From: Firmicutes bacterium UBA4845
GTDB taxonomy: Bacteria; Bacillota; Clostridia; Tissierellales; Sedimentibacteraceae
NCBI GenBank assembly: GCA_002399975.1
Contig: DHER01000134.1
Span: 1-64,000, forward strand
Direction: 5' to 3'
DNA: 64,000 nucleotides
Made by a program: the position numbers and the translations under genes. This document shows positions 34,781 to 43,641 of this stretch, piece after piece; positions within the stretch are counted from its first letter, which is position 1, and each line of letters starts with the position of its first letter. Below the pieces are notes generated by a model. The model was given only the letters and a program-made list of their open reading frames with translations. It was not told the DNA's origin and did no database searches.

Positions 34781-36178
34781 TTATTTAATTTTATATTTTT
34801 TTAATTTCTGATATAAAAGAGTTCTTGATATACCTAAATATTTTGCTGTTTTTGATTTGTTGTACCCGCATGATTGTAAGGACTGTATAATTGCTTCTTT
34901 CTCAAGAGTACATTTTTTTTCTGTCAATGATTTATCATTTATGGTTTCAGCCGAATTATTTAAAATTTTTTCTTTAGCTGGAGGGAATGCTGCTATGTCA
35001 ACTTTTCTGAATTCATCCAAGCTTAAACTTTTTCCAACACAAATATTCATAGCTCTTTCTAAAATATTTTGCAATTCCCTCACATTCCCGGGCCATTCTC
35101 TATTCTTTAAATAGTCTAATGCATTTTTAGAAATACCTTCTATATCCCTCCCCATCTTTCTGTTTAATTTCCAAATGATGCTATCAGCCAGCAAAGGTAT
35201 ATCTTCCCGTCTGTCCCTCAACGGAGGAAGCAGAATATAGATAATATTCAAACGATAATACAGGTCATTTCTAAATTCACCCCTCTTAACCGTTCCCCTC
35301 AAAGAAACATTGGAAGCAGAAATTATACGAACATCAACCTGAATACTTTCGCTGGAACCTATTCGTTCTATTTCCCTTTCTTGCAGCACTCTAAGCAATT
35401 TGGGCTGAATTGTCAAATCCATCTGATTTATCTCATCCAAAAATATACTCCCTAAATGAGCTATCTCAAATTTTCCCCTTTTACCTCCTTTTTGTGCCCC
35501 TGTAAAAGTTCCCTCCTCATATCCGAAAAATTCCGATTCCATTAAAGAGGCCGGAATTGCTGAACAATTAACCTTAACAAAGGGAAAAATGTTTCTAAGG
35601 CTGCATGCATGAATGGAATGAGCGACAAGTTCTTTTCCTGTGCCGGTTTCACCTTCGATGAGGACTGTAGAATTTGAAGCTCCAGCCTGATAAATCTGTT
35701 CCTTTAATTTTTTTATGGAATCGCTTTCCCCTATTATATCATCTACATTATATCTTACTCCACTTCTCTTTTTCATTTCTTTCCTTAAAAAATCATATTC
35801 TGCAGTCACCTCTTCTAATTTTTCTGTAAAATCCAAAGCCTGGTCCATAGTTAAAAATGAAGAGCATATAAAGCAGCCAACTGTATTTCCATGATCAATA
35901 ATCGGTATATATGACATTATACCTGGAAGTTCAGTTCCATCCTTCTTTCTTGCAAATATGTCCCCACTTATGGTTTTACCGGAGGTTATTGCCGATAATG
36001 CTCTGGAACCTGCAACAAGGTCGTGATTATATTTGCCTATTGCATCTTTTTCAGATATCCCTGTATCCTCCTGCCATTTACGGTTCACATATATATATCT
36101 GGCTTTTTGATCGGTTATAGCTGCAACCCCTAATTGTTCAAAAATCAATTCTACACACTTTGGTGGCACATTAAACAT
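34781..36178 (-). CDS. Sigma-54-dependent activator, PAS-AAA+-Fis
   Basis: The 465-aa regulator has a PAS domain (ITDQKARYIYVN, SEKDAIGKYNHDL) and an AAA+ domain with GETGTGKE and EINQMD-type Walker B. Its sigma-54 contact loop is written GTFTGA instead of GAFTGA. A Fis-type helix-turn-helix ends the protein (NKSKTAKYLGISRTLLYQKL). It lies directly upstream of the operon with the -24/-12 promoter and tandem dyads, so it should control that operon. The PAS ligand is unknown. Confidence 0.9.
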   Translation of the reverse strand: MFNVPPKCVELIFEQLGVAAITDQKARYIYVNRKWQEDTGISEKDAIGKYNHDLVAGSRALSAITSGKTISGDIFARKKDGTELPGIMSYIPIIDHGNTVGCFICSSFLTMDQALDFTEKLEEVTAEYDFLRKEMKKRSGVRYNVDDIIGESDSIKKLKEQIYQAGASNSTVLIEGETGTGKELVAHSIHACSLRNIFPFVKVNCSAIPASLMESEFFGYEEGTFTGAQKGGKRGKFEIAHLGSIFLDEINQMDLTIQPKLLRVLQEREIERIGSSESIQVDVRIISASNVSLRGTVKRGEFRNDLYYRLNIIYILLPPLRDRREDIPLLADSIIWKLNRKMGRDIEGISKNALDYLKNREWPGNVRELQNILERAMNICVGKSLSLDEFRKVDIAAFPPAKEKILNNSAETINDKSLTEKKCTLEKEAIIQSLQSCGYNKSKTAKYLGISRTLLYQKLKKYKIK

Positions 36179-36220
36179 TATTTCAAACCTCCACGTTTTT
36201 TCTGTATCATGACAATAGAA

Positions 36221-37105
36221 TTAATCATTTTCAATATAATTAAGTATATTTTTTAATTTCTTTCCCTGAAATAAATATTTTTTATTACAAAAATGACATA
36301 CAGTCTCTATCTTCTCGTCTTCCTCTATCAACTGTTTCAAATCATCCCTGCCGATTGTCATCAGCGCCGCCTCCATACGTTCTTCTGAACAATCACATAA
36401 AAATTCTACCGGTATTTTATCTGTTATTTCAATCTGGAAATCAGAAAAAAGGTCCTTTGCAATTTCCTCAACATCCTTATCATTATTAAAACAACCGGAA
36501 ACAGATTTAAGCCTGTTTAAAGTATCTTCAAGCCTTTTAATATCTTCTTCTTCAATGAATGGAAGTTCTTGAACGATAAAACCTCCTGCAGATTTAATAC
36601 TGAGATCCTTGTCAACAAGAACACCAAGTGCCACAGCAGAATTCTGCTGTTCTGACTGTAAGTAATACATTGCTATGTCTTCGGCTATTTCTCCGGTAAC
36701 TATATCGGTACTTCCAACATAAGGCTCTTTTAACCCTACATCCATCATTACCGAAATCTTGCCGTTAAGTCCTACGGCACCTCCTACGTTCAATTTGCCG
36801 TCTTGCTTTAGAGGTAAGTCCACATTTGGATTATCAACATAACCCTTAACATGGCCGCTGTTATCGGAAACAGCTAAAATAGCACCTATTGGCCCGCCGC
36901 CGTTTATGTTGATCGTAAGCCTGTCATTTTGATTTTTCATCATATATCCCATCATAAGCCCTGCTGTAAGCGTCCTTCCCAATGCAGCTGAAGCCGTCGG
37001 AGTGGTGTTGTGGTATTTCCTGGCTTTCTCCACAGTTTCGGTGGATCTAACCATAAACATCCTGAATGTATTCTTCTTGTCTATTGCTCTTATCATATAA
37101 TCCAT
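36221..37105 (-). CDS. hslO: Hsp33 redox-regulated chaperone
   Basis: The 294-aa protein matches Hsp33: N-terminal MIRAIDKKNTFRMF, TPTASAALGRTLTAG, and the C-terminal zinc site CDC...CHFC with the family's spacing. Oxidation of these cysteines activates it as a holdase chaperone in the cytoplasm. Length is normal. It is probably the start of a short minus-strand run with the methyltransferase at 37152. Confidence 0.93.
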   Translation of the reverse strand: MDYMIRAIDKKNTFRMFMVRSTETVEKARKYHNTTPTASAALGRTLTAGLMMGYMMKNQNDRLTININGGGPIGAILAVSDNSGHVKGYVDNPNVDLPLKQDGKLNVGGAVGLNGKISVMMDVGLKEPYVGSTDIVTGEIAEDIAMYYLQSEQQNSAVALGVLVDKDLSIKSAGGFIVQELPFIEEEDIKRLEDTLNRLKSVSGCFNNDKDVEEIAKDLFSDFQIEITDKIPVEFLCDCSEERMEAALMTIGRDDLKQLIEEDEKIETVCHFCNKKYLFQGKKLKNILNYIEND

Positions 37106-37151
37106 AACTTTTCACCTTCCATAAATAATAAATAATTTGCGGCTTTACTGC

Positions 37152-37898
37152 CTAACAGTCATCCTCTGATATTTTTGCCGAACAAAACACCGCCCGTAAT
37201 GATGTTTCACTAAGAGGTTTTTCACAATAATCATCATATATTTCTATTTTGCTGAATCCCGCTTCCTTTAAAAGCCTTGTTAAAACTTTAGTATTATGTA
37301 TATATTGTGTCTGAATCTCATTAATTCTAATATACTTATTACCATCATTCCTAACGAAAAAATTTATTTCCATGTTAACAGATTTATTTTGTCCATAAGC
37401 TTCATTCTCCCAGACATAAAAAATTTCACCGTCATCATATACATAAGTATCATTAAACATTGTAACATACTTATACTTGGTGCTTATATCAAATATAAAT
37501 TTAGAATTACTGGCTAAGTGGTTGTAAATATTTTTAAAAAACCGCTTTGCTTCATTTTCATCAATGTAGTTTATACCGTCACAGCAGCATATGGCAGCAT
37601 CAAACTTATCATCAATCTTGAAATTTGTCATATCCAAGTTCAGCAGCTTAACTCCTGGACTTCTTCCAAGTTTGCTGTATGCTCTAACAAGCATGTCCTG
37701 AGAAATATCGAAGGCTGTAACCTTGTAATTCTTATCAGCCAATATTTGAGTTATGTTTCCGGTCCCGCAGGCTGCCTCCAAAATTTTTCTGCTGCCGCCT
37801 ATTTTATTTATTATAAAGGATGTCCAATTTTCATAATCTATATCAACCATTAGCAAATCATAAATCTGTGAAAATTCTCTGTAGCTTTTGTTAAACAT
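37152..37898 (-). CDS. Class I SAM-dependent methyltransferase
   Basis: The 248-aa protein has motif I as ILEAACGTGNITQIL, an acidic motif II (VTAFDISQDML) and FDAAICCCDGINYI at motif IV. It opens FNKSYREFSQIYDLLM, like many unassigned clostridial methyltransferases. Substrate is unknown. It lies 46 bases from Hsp33 and five from the small spore-protein-like gene. Confidence 0.82.
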   Translation of the reverse strand: MFNKSYREFSQIYDLLMVDIDYENWTSFIINKIGGSRKILEAACGTGNITQILADKNYKVTAFDISQDMLVRAYSKLGRSPGVKLLNLDMTNFKIDDKFDAAICCCDGINYIDENEAKRFFKNIYNHLASNSKFIFDISTKYKYVTMFNDTYVYDDGEIFYVWENEAYGQNKSVNMEINFFVRNDGNKYIRINEIQTQYIHNTKVLTRLLKEAGFSKIEIYDDYCEKPLSETSLRAVFCSAKISEDDC

Positions 37899-37903
37899 TT
37901 TAT

Positions 37904-38098
37904 CTATTTTTTCCTTCGTTTCTTCTTTGCGGTCATCAAACCGCCGATTCTGCCTGTTTCTTTAGCCGTGAGACCTCCCCATCCTATTTCATCTACTTTA
38001 TCCATCAATCCTATCTCTTTCGCTATTTCTAATTTTAGTAAATCATCGGGGGTAAGCTCTTTTTTTCTTTTCTTTTTTCCCTTTTTCTTTTCAGCCAT
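37904..38098 (-). CDS. SASP-like small spore protein, Lys-rich
   Basis: This 64-aa protein contains LKLEIAKEIG, close to the germination-protease site of alpha/beta-type SASPs, and GWGGLTAKETGRIGGLM, close to their conserved G-LT-E-G-GG block. Unlike ordinary SASPs it has Lys/Arg-rich tails at both ends (KKKGKKKRKK and TAKKKRRKK). SASPs coat spore DNA. The extra basic tails are unusual and would favour DNA or RNA binding. AGGAGG precedes the ATG. Confidence 0.72.
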   Translation of the reverse strand: MAEKKKGKKKRKKELTPDDLLKLEIAKEIGLMDKVDEIGWGGLTAKETGRIGGLMTAKKKRRKK

Positions 38099-38152
38099 AA
38101 GTACCTCCTTAAACTTAAAGTTATGAGATTATTATGATTGAAATATTATTTA

Positions 38153-38293
38153 TTATTCTTCTTTCCTTTTTTTTGTTAGTAAAATTAATTTAATTTCCCT
38201 AAGCGTCATAAGTATTTTATTTAATGTATATTGAATACTTACTAATATTATAAAAAACATTGCTACAAGTATTATCTTTATTTCTAAACTCAT
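38153..38293 (-). CDS. Small membrane protein, 46 aa, unknown
   Basis: A complete frame runs from ATG 38293 to TAA 38153 with AAGGGAG six bases before the start. It reads as one transmembrane helix (IKIILVAMFFIILVSI) followed by a basic, amphipathic tail ending KKRKEE, so the C terminus is probably cytoplasmic. No family is recognised. It follows a possible -10 (TATAAT) near 38390 and lies just before the SASP-like gene on the same strand. Confidence 0.6.
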   Translation of the reverse strand: MSLEIKIILVAMFFIILVSIQYTLNKILMTLREIKLILLTKKRKEE

Positions 38294-38613
38294 CTAAAAC
38301 TCCCTTTAAGGCTGCACAACTGGCAATTTAAACAGCTACAGCCATACATTGAATTAATCAGTATAGAAGCCAATAAACTTTTCAAGCTTTATTATATATC
38401 ATAATTATGATATTACAATATTAATTTACTCTTAAACCTAAGTTAGCGCCATATGCTAAATCCAATAATATACTTAATTTTTAGTAGATTTTTATTAATC
38501 CGCTCAGTATCACCGTATTAAAATTGCCTTTCATATACTTTGATTCATTAATGTATTATAGACTAATTTCTTTTCTTCTGTGCATCACGAATTTTTACTT
38601 TATCTAATATATA
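38294..38613. other. Intergenic region before the small membrane gene
   Basis: The 320 bases are AT-rich. A weak GGCTG...CAGCC stem (38310-38344) and a -10-like TATAAT on the minus strand are the only signals. No gene or known RNA is seen. Confidence 0.4.
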
Positions 38614-39216
38614 CTACCATATAAGTATTTTCGCTGCTAAAATATTAGCATTTACTGTGGAACTTATTTTTATATTTAAAACACATTCATTTTCCACTTT
38701 AATTAAAAGAGTCTGAAACTGATTGATATTATAATTTTTCCCATCTACTTCAACAGAAACATCACTGTTGCAGGCATATATGAAATAAAAGAATTCCTTA
38801 AAGTTACCACGAATTTCTTCTGAAAGTAATAGTTCTTTATTTATATATACGCTATCGAGCTGCCCTTCTGCTCCACTCTTGAGCATCAAGTTAAAATCTC
38901 TTGCCTTTCCAAAACTGACAGTATTTTTATCTCCATCAAATCCATACACTTCAAAAGGTTTTAAATCAATATACTGTATATGATTATGTGTCAGTTTAAG
39001 CTGCCCATCAAGAGGAGTAATGAATCTATATACACCTTCTAATTTAGTAAACTCTGACTTTTCTAATTCTACTGTGGCAGAACTTAATCTGAATTTAAAA
39101 TTACGCCTGCTGTAATCAGACTCCTCAGGATATATAAATAGCTGTGTGGTTTTACCTCCCGACCACTCTGTCGTAATATATTCATCTTCTGTTATCAGTC
39201 TTGTATTAATAACCAT
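38614..39216 (-). CDS. HutD/Ves family protein
   Basis: The 200-aa protein resembles the cupin-like HutD/Ves family: TTEWSGGKTTQLFIYPEE near the N terminus, RLSSATVELEKSEF and FITPLDG. HutD accompanies histidine utilisation genes in some bacteria, but no hut genes are seen here; Ves is a cold-stress protein. ATG 39216 follows AGAGGGG. The frame extends upstream to 39297 without a ribosome binding site. Confidence 0.75.
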   Translation of the reverse strand: MVINTRLITEDEYITTEWSGGKTTQLFIYPEESDYSRRNFKFRLSSATVELEKSEFTKLEGVYRFITPLDGQLKLTHNHIQYIDLKPFEVYGFDGDKNTVSFGKARDFNLMLKSGAEGQLDSVYINKELLLSEEIRGNFKEFFYFIYACNSDVSVEVDGKNYNINQFQTLLIKVENECVLNIKISSTVNANILAAKILIW

Positions 39217-39378
39217 TTTTTTAACCCCTCTGATCTTTCTTTGGTCCTTGTCCAATACCCAAAGCATCCTATGCAATGATGTATGGAGCATCCTCAATAT
39301 TTACAACAAGAGTTCCTTGTAGTTAATTTTTGTTATTGGAATGATTAGTAATAATTAAATATGTATATTGCATTATAA

Positions 39379-41040
39379 TTACGCATTTATTAATTTTGAT
39401 AAAAACAAATCTATAAGTTCCGGGGTTTTATAATATAAATCCTCCTTGTAAACCCTCTCTACGTATTTGTGAATATCCTCTCCCCAGGGGCCTATGTTTA
39501 TAACAGGCATAGATATTTCCTTAATTTCTTCCAATGGAATATAATAGATATCTTTCCACATAAGCATATTATTTTCTATATAGTCAATATCCATTTGATT
39601 TGATACAAACATTGCATAACTTAAATCTGATATTCCCGTAAAATAACTCTGAACTGTAATTTCCTGGTTAAAATTTTTTTCAGAATAATTTTTAACATAT
39701 TCTATAACTTCATCGATTTTCTTTGATTTTTCACAAAGCATATTATTATTTACACTTGGATAATATGGAGGAGTAAGTGCTAATACAACACAAGGATCTG
39801 TATCATTAACAAAATCAAGTGTTTTTTCAATTATAATGTTGGCTGCATCTATCATTGATATTTCATTTTCATTTAAACCTTTCCTGACTTCTTCCATAAC
39901 CTCCAAATAAGCATGCTCAAATTTTTCTCCAGAATCTCTCTTTACTTTCTCATATAGTTCCGAATAAAACAAGACCTTAGGTTCAATTTTTATGTTTTTA
40001 TATTCTATTCCTAACACTGAAGTATACTTCTTGTAGCTTTCATTTAGATCCTTAATCACTGTTTCAAAAGCCTCAATACTGATTTCTTTTAATTCCTTCA
40101 TTAATTCCATAGGAGTTTTCTTCAAACTTAGGATACTCATATATCCGCATGCAGCCTCCGGCATTGATACATCATATACTGTCTTTCTGTCCTTACTATA
40201 CAGCCAAGTTGGAGCAGGCGTCGCCGTATTTCCCTTTTTTTCAATAAATCTTGTATTTAACTCGGTTTTTCTGATTATCTCAGAAAGTAAATTTATCGGA
40301 TTAAATCCTTTATACACATACCCAATATGTGCTTGTCTACCCCTGACATAGACTACAGGCATAATTTTTCCTATTGAGCCGTTATAAAATACAGGCTTTG
40401 TTTTATTTTTTCTCTCATGGGGTTCTGAATTCACCATCAATTTATAATTAAAGTTGTATTTATTTTTTAATTCCTTTAATTTAAGTACACCTGACCTCAT
40501 ACCGACTGACAAATTTTCTTCGTCAGGTACTGATATAAAAACTATATTGCCACTTAAATTATCATCTTTGCTGTATTCTTCAATAAGCGCAAGCTGAATA
40601 GCAATACCTCCTTTCATATCTGCTACACCACGTCCAAACAGCCACCCGTCGCTTTGCAGATCATCCGCAACACTGTTAGAAAGTTCTATTCCTTTATTTT
40701 TAAATGCTTCCTCAAGTTCACAAGGCTTCAAGCAAACCGGTTCAAGAAGGCCATAATTACTAGTTTCAACACAGTCATAATGATTTATGAAAACTACTGT
40801 ATCATTTCCCTTTCCTTTCAACAGGCACCAGGGAATCTTTCTTCCAAGATAATCTCCCGGGATTTCAAAAAAACCATAATTCCCAGGATTATTTTTAAAG
40901 TATTCAATTTTTCCGAACCAGTTCTTATAGAATTCTTCTATGTTTCTTTCAAACTTAGAATTGGTATCACTTCTTATACCAACAAGTCCCAACAAATTAG
41001 ATTCAATTAGTATCTTTAATTTATCTTTATTAGCAATCAA
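39379..41040 (-). CDS. M20 family metallopeptidase, RocB-like
   Basis: The 553-aa enzyme has the M20 metal motifs FINHYDCVE, FGRGVADMKGG and SVPDEENLS, and its length fits the long RocB branch. RocB is linked to arginine degradation in Bacillus without a proven reaction, so the substrate here is open (an amino acid or peptide amide). The start is TTG at 41040 with AAGGAG eleven bases upstream, a weak arrangement; an ATG just upstream is out of frame. Confidence 0.8.
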   Translation of the reverse strand: MIANKDKLKILIESNLLGLVGIRSDTNSKFERNIEEFYKNWFGKIEYFKNNPGNYGFFEIPGDYLGRKIPWCLLKGKGNDTVVFINHYDCVETSNYGLLEPVCLKPCELEEAFKNKGIELSNSVADDLQSDGWLFGRGVADMKGGIAIQLALIEEYSKDDNLSGNIVFISVPDEENLSVGMRSGVLKLKELKNKYNFNYKLMVNSEPHERKNKTKPVFYNGSIGKIMPVVYVRGRQAHIGYVYKGFNPINLLSEIIRKTELNTRFIEKKGNTATPAPTWLYSKDRKTVYDVSMPEAACGYMSILSLKKTPMELMKELKEISIEAFETVIKDLNESYKKYTSVLGIEYKNIKIEPKVLFYSELYEKVKRDSGEKFEHAYLEVMEEVRKGLNENEISMIDAANIIIEKTLDFVNDTDPCVVLALTPPYYPSVNNNMLCEKSKKIDEVIEYVKNYSEKNFNQEITVQSYFTGISDLSYAMFVSNQMDIDYIENNMLMWKDIYYIPLEEIKEISMPVINIGPWGEDIHKYVERVYKEDLYYKTPELIDLFLSKLINA

Positions 41041-41221
41041 TATACCACATCTCCTTTAATAAAACGTCAGTCTTTGTTTCTTCTGAGTATTTATTATATC
41101 ATGTACAGTTATAATTGAATAAGGAAAATAAGCATAATAATTTCCACTGTAATAAATTAAAACAAAAAAACAAACCGACTTTTAAATAACATTAAAAATA
41201 AAAGCAGATTTGTCTTAACGA

Positions 41222-41295
41222 TGGAAGCAGGGGGACTCGAACCCTCGACCTCACGGATGTGAACCGTACGCTCTAACCAACTGAGCTATGCTTCC
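41222..41295 (-). tRNA. tRNA-Val(CAC)
   Basis: The minus strand folds as a 74-nt cloverleaf: acceptor GGAAGCA/TGCTTCC, D arm AGCTCAGTTGGTTAGAGC, anticodon loop TTCACAT (CAC, codon GTG) on a 5-bp stem, and T arm GAGGGTTCGAGTCCCCC. The 3' CCA is not encoded. Confidence 0.93.
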
Positions 41296-41343
41296 GATGA
41301 AAACGCGCCTATATCATTTACAGGCGCAAGATTGTCCGATTAA

Positions 41344-41427
41344 TGCGGATGACAGGACTTGAACCTGCATGAAATTGCTCTCACACGGACCTGAACCGTG
41401 CGCGTCTGCCAATTCCGCCACATCCGC
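41344..41427 (-). tRNA. tRNA-Leu(CAG)
   Basis: The minus strand gives an 84-nt class II tRNA: acceptor GCGGATG/CATCCGC, D arm GGCGGAATTGGCAGACGC, anticodon loop TTCAGGT (CAG, codon CTG), a long variable arm and T arm with GGTTCAAGTCC. CCA is not encoded. It lies 48 bases upstream of tRNA-Val on the same strand, probably one transcript. Confidence 0.93.
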
Positions 41428-41553
41428 AAAACTTTAAATTACTGAACTATATTACCACATTTAATTTAAATTAGCAACGGTTTTTTTATAAGTTCAATAA
41501 TCATTAGAATGACATATGAACAATTTATTTCAATAAAGGTAGATTTGATTTTA

Positions 41554-42306
41554 TTATTTTTCTATTTCTATACTGTATTTCCTGCTCAATTCAACTTTTT
41601 TATCTGCGTATACTTTTTCCTGCTTTTCCATGAAACATCCATCTTTAGCTTCTTGATAAGCTTCTTTCAGGCTCAAGTGTTTTTGGGGAATACGCTCCGT
41701 TAATTTTATGATGTGATACCCAAACTGTGTTTTAACAGGCTTGCTGATTTCTCCCACATGCATGGAAAATACCGCATCATCAAATTCTTTTACCATTTGG
41801 CCTTTCCCAAAACGGCCCAAGTCTCCTCCGGCCTGCTTTGAAGGGCAGCTTGAATATTGAGCAGCAGCTTCTTCAAACGATATACCATCTTCAATATTTT
41901 TTAAAACCTTATTTGCTTTTTCTTTCGAATCAACAAGTATGTGGCTTGCTTTAACCATTTCGCCATTTATAAATTTATCTTTGTGATTTTCATAATAGTC
42001 TTTGATTTCTTCTTCGGTAACAGTTATCTTGTTGAACAGTTTTCGTAAACCATACTGCTCAAGCAGTGATTTTTTCACATTTCTCATAACGATTTTGAAC
42101 TCTTCATCGTCTTCCAAGTTTTGTTCCAAAGCATCGGAATACATTAGCTCATGCATTATAAGTTCATCAACAAGTTTTTTTCTGCCCTCAGGGCCTTGAA
42201 AATATGCTGAATTCTTACCTAAGTTTTTCATTAAACTATTTAGGTCTGATTCTCTTATTTCCCTTCCGTCAACTTTGGCTATTATTTTATTTTCACTATT
42301 TCCCAT
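41554..42306 (-). CDS. PpiC/parvulin-type peptidyl-prolyl isomerase
   Basis: The 250-aa protein has a SurA-like N-terminal region and a parvulin domain: VKASHILVDSKEKA, CPSKQAGGDLGRFGKGQMVKEF and TQFGYHIIKL. No signal peptide or lipobox is present, so it probably acts in the cytoplasm, unlike PrsA. It speeds proline isomerisation during folding. It is followed by the tRNA genes and preceded by ptsH. Confidence 0.88.
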   Translation of the reverse strand: MGNSENKIIAKVDGREIRESDLNSLMKNLGKNSAYFQGPEGRKKLVDELIMHELMYSDALEQNLEDDEEFKIVMRNVKKSLLEQYGLRKLFNKITVTEEEIKDYYENHKDKFINGEMVKASHILVDSKEKANKVLKNIEDGISFEEAAAQYSSCPSKQAGGDLGRFGKGQMVKEFDDAVFSMHVGEISKPVKTQFGYHIIKLTERIPQKHLSLKEAYQEAKDGCFMEKQEKVYADKKVELSRKYSIEIEK

Positions 42307-42334
42307 TTAATCTCCTTAATCTTAACAGCTGCAA

Positions 42335-42389
42335 GTTGAGATGGTTTCCAATTGCCGCAACCAGTGTAATAATCAAAGGCCATCTCAAC
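42335..42389. repeat. Inverted repeat between ptsH and ppiC
   Basis: GTTGAGATGG (42335-42344) and CCATCTCAAC (42380-42389) form a perfect 10-bp stem with a 35-base loop. A T-run follows on the plus strand only, although the flanking genes are on the minus strand, so its role is unclear. Confidence 0.5.
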
Positions 42390-42399
42390 TGACATTTTT

Positions 42400-42666
42400 T
42401 TATTCTTCATCATCCATAGACTCTAACAAATTAGAAAGTTCAGCAATGCATTTATCCTCATCCGGACCTTTTGTAATAATTATAAGCTCATCGCCCTTCG
42501 TAGCACCTAATGCCATAATGCTTATTATACTTTTACCATTGGCTTCCTGAACGTCTTTCTTTATAATAATCTCACTGTCGTAATTCCTGGCTTTTTTTAC
42601 AAATATAGCAGCCGGCCTAGCATGCAGCCCAATCTTATTTTTTAGTACTACTTTTTGTGATCTCAT
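42400..42666 (-). CDS. ptsH: HPr-family phosphocarrier protein
   Basis: The 88-aa protein has the active-site His in IGLHARPA and the regulatory Ser region GKSIISIM, as in Gram-positive HPr. It carries phosphate from enzyme I to sugar permeases, or serves in catabolite control; the presence of the active His argues against Crh. Its ATG overlaps the whiA stop by four bases, so the two are co-translated. In many Firmicutes this position in the whiA operon holds Crh. Confidence 0.9.
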   Translation of the reverse strand: MRSQKVVLKNKIGLHARPAAIFVKKARNYDSEIIIKKDVQEANGKSIISIMALGATKGDELIIITKGPDEDKCIAELSNLLESMDDEE

Positions 42667-43631
42667 TTATCTACACCTCTTTTCATATTCTGATATTCCT
42701 CAGCAATTTCTTCAATTTTTCTCAATCTATGGTTCACACCTGATTTTCCTAAAGGCGGGTTTAACATCTCACCTAATTCCTTTAAACTTGCATTTGTGTG
42801 CTTAAGCCGTAAATAAGCAAGCTCTTTTAAATGGTCAGGAAGTCTGTCTATAACTTTATACTTTTTTAACACCCTAATGCTATTAATCTGTCTCACTGAA
42901 GTATCAACTATTTTGTCAAGGTTTGCAGTCTCGCAGTTTATAACCCTGTTAATCTGATTTCTTGTTTCCTTAACTGCCCTTACGTTCTCAAATTCAAGCA
43001 CGGCAATATTAGCACCCATCAAAGCCAGAAGGTCGGAAATCTGCTCACTTTCTTTAATGTACGTAACATAATATCCTTTTCGAAATATAGTTTTCCCTTT
43101 AATACAGAAATCATCTAAAAGGCTGCATATTCCTCTGCTGTGTTCTTCTTTTTCGCTTACAAATTCGGCATGATAAGATTTTTCCGGGTCACTCACGGAA
43201 CCACAGCCCAAAAAAGCTCCCTTAATATAAGTTTTTTTACAATCGTCATTTTTGATCAGCTCATTGGGTACACCAAAGTCAAATGTCATAATATTATTGG
43301 AAACACCTTTTCTGATTATACTTGTATCCAGTAAAAAATTCTTAGATAAACTATTGCCTATTTTTATAATGTAATTATTGCGTTTTTTAAGCCTATTGGT
43401 GCTTTCGACACTAACCTGAGCGGGTATTTTAAAAGCTGTTTTTAAAAGCCTAAAAATACGCCTTGCAACTGCTGCATTTTCTGTAGAAAATTCAACTTCT
43501 ATTTTATTAAGCCCCTTTAGGCTTAAATAGCCCATGGTTCTTGTCAAAGCCGACATTTCCGCCTTTGCAGTTAGTATATCTGTTATTTCAGTTCTAGACA
43601 GCTCATCTTTAATTTTAGAAGAAAATGTCAT
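42663..43631 (-). CDS. whiA: WhiA DNA-binding protein
   Basis: The 322-aa protein shows WhiA's homing-endonuclease-like N-terminal half (MTFSSKIKDELSR, KAEMSALTRTMG, KGAFLGCGSVSDPEKSYHAEF) and its helix-turn-helix C terminus (LAYLRLKHTNASLKELGEMLNPPLGKSG). WhiA influences cell division and sporulation in Gram-positives. ATG 43631 follows AAGGTGG; a longer frame to 43673 overlaps the Nudix gene. The usual neighbours yvcK and rapZ are not found between it and the Nudix gene. Confidence 0.93.
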   Translation of the reverse strand: MTFSSKIKDELSRTEITDILTAKAEMSALTRTMGYLSLKGLNKIEVEFSTENAAVARRIFRLLKTAFKIPAQVSVESTNRLKKRNNYIIKIGNSLSKNFLLDTSIIRKGVSNNIMTFDFGVPNELIKNDDCKKTYIKGAFLGCGSVSDPEKSYHAEFVSEKEEHSRGICSLLDDFCIKGKTIFRKGYYVTYIKESEQISDLLALMGANIAVLEFENVRAVKETRNQINRVINCETANLDKIVDTSVRQINSIRVLKKYKVIDRLPDHLKELAYLRLKHTNASLKELGEMLNPPLGKSGVNHRLRKIEEIAEEYQNMKRGVDK

Positions 43632-43641
43632 ATTGCCCACC

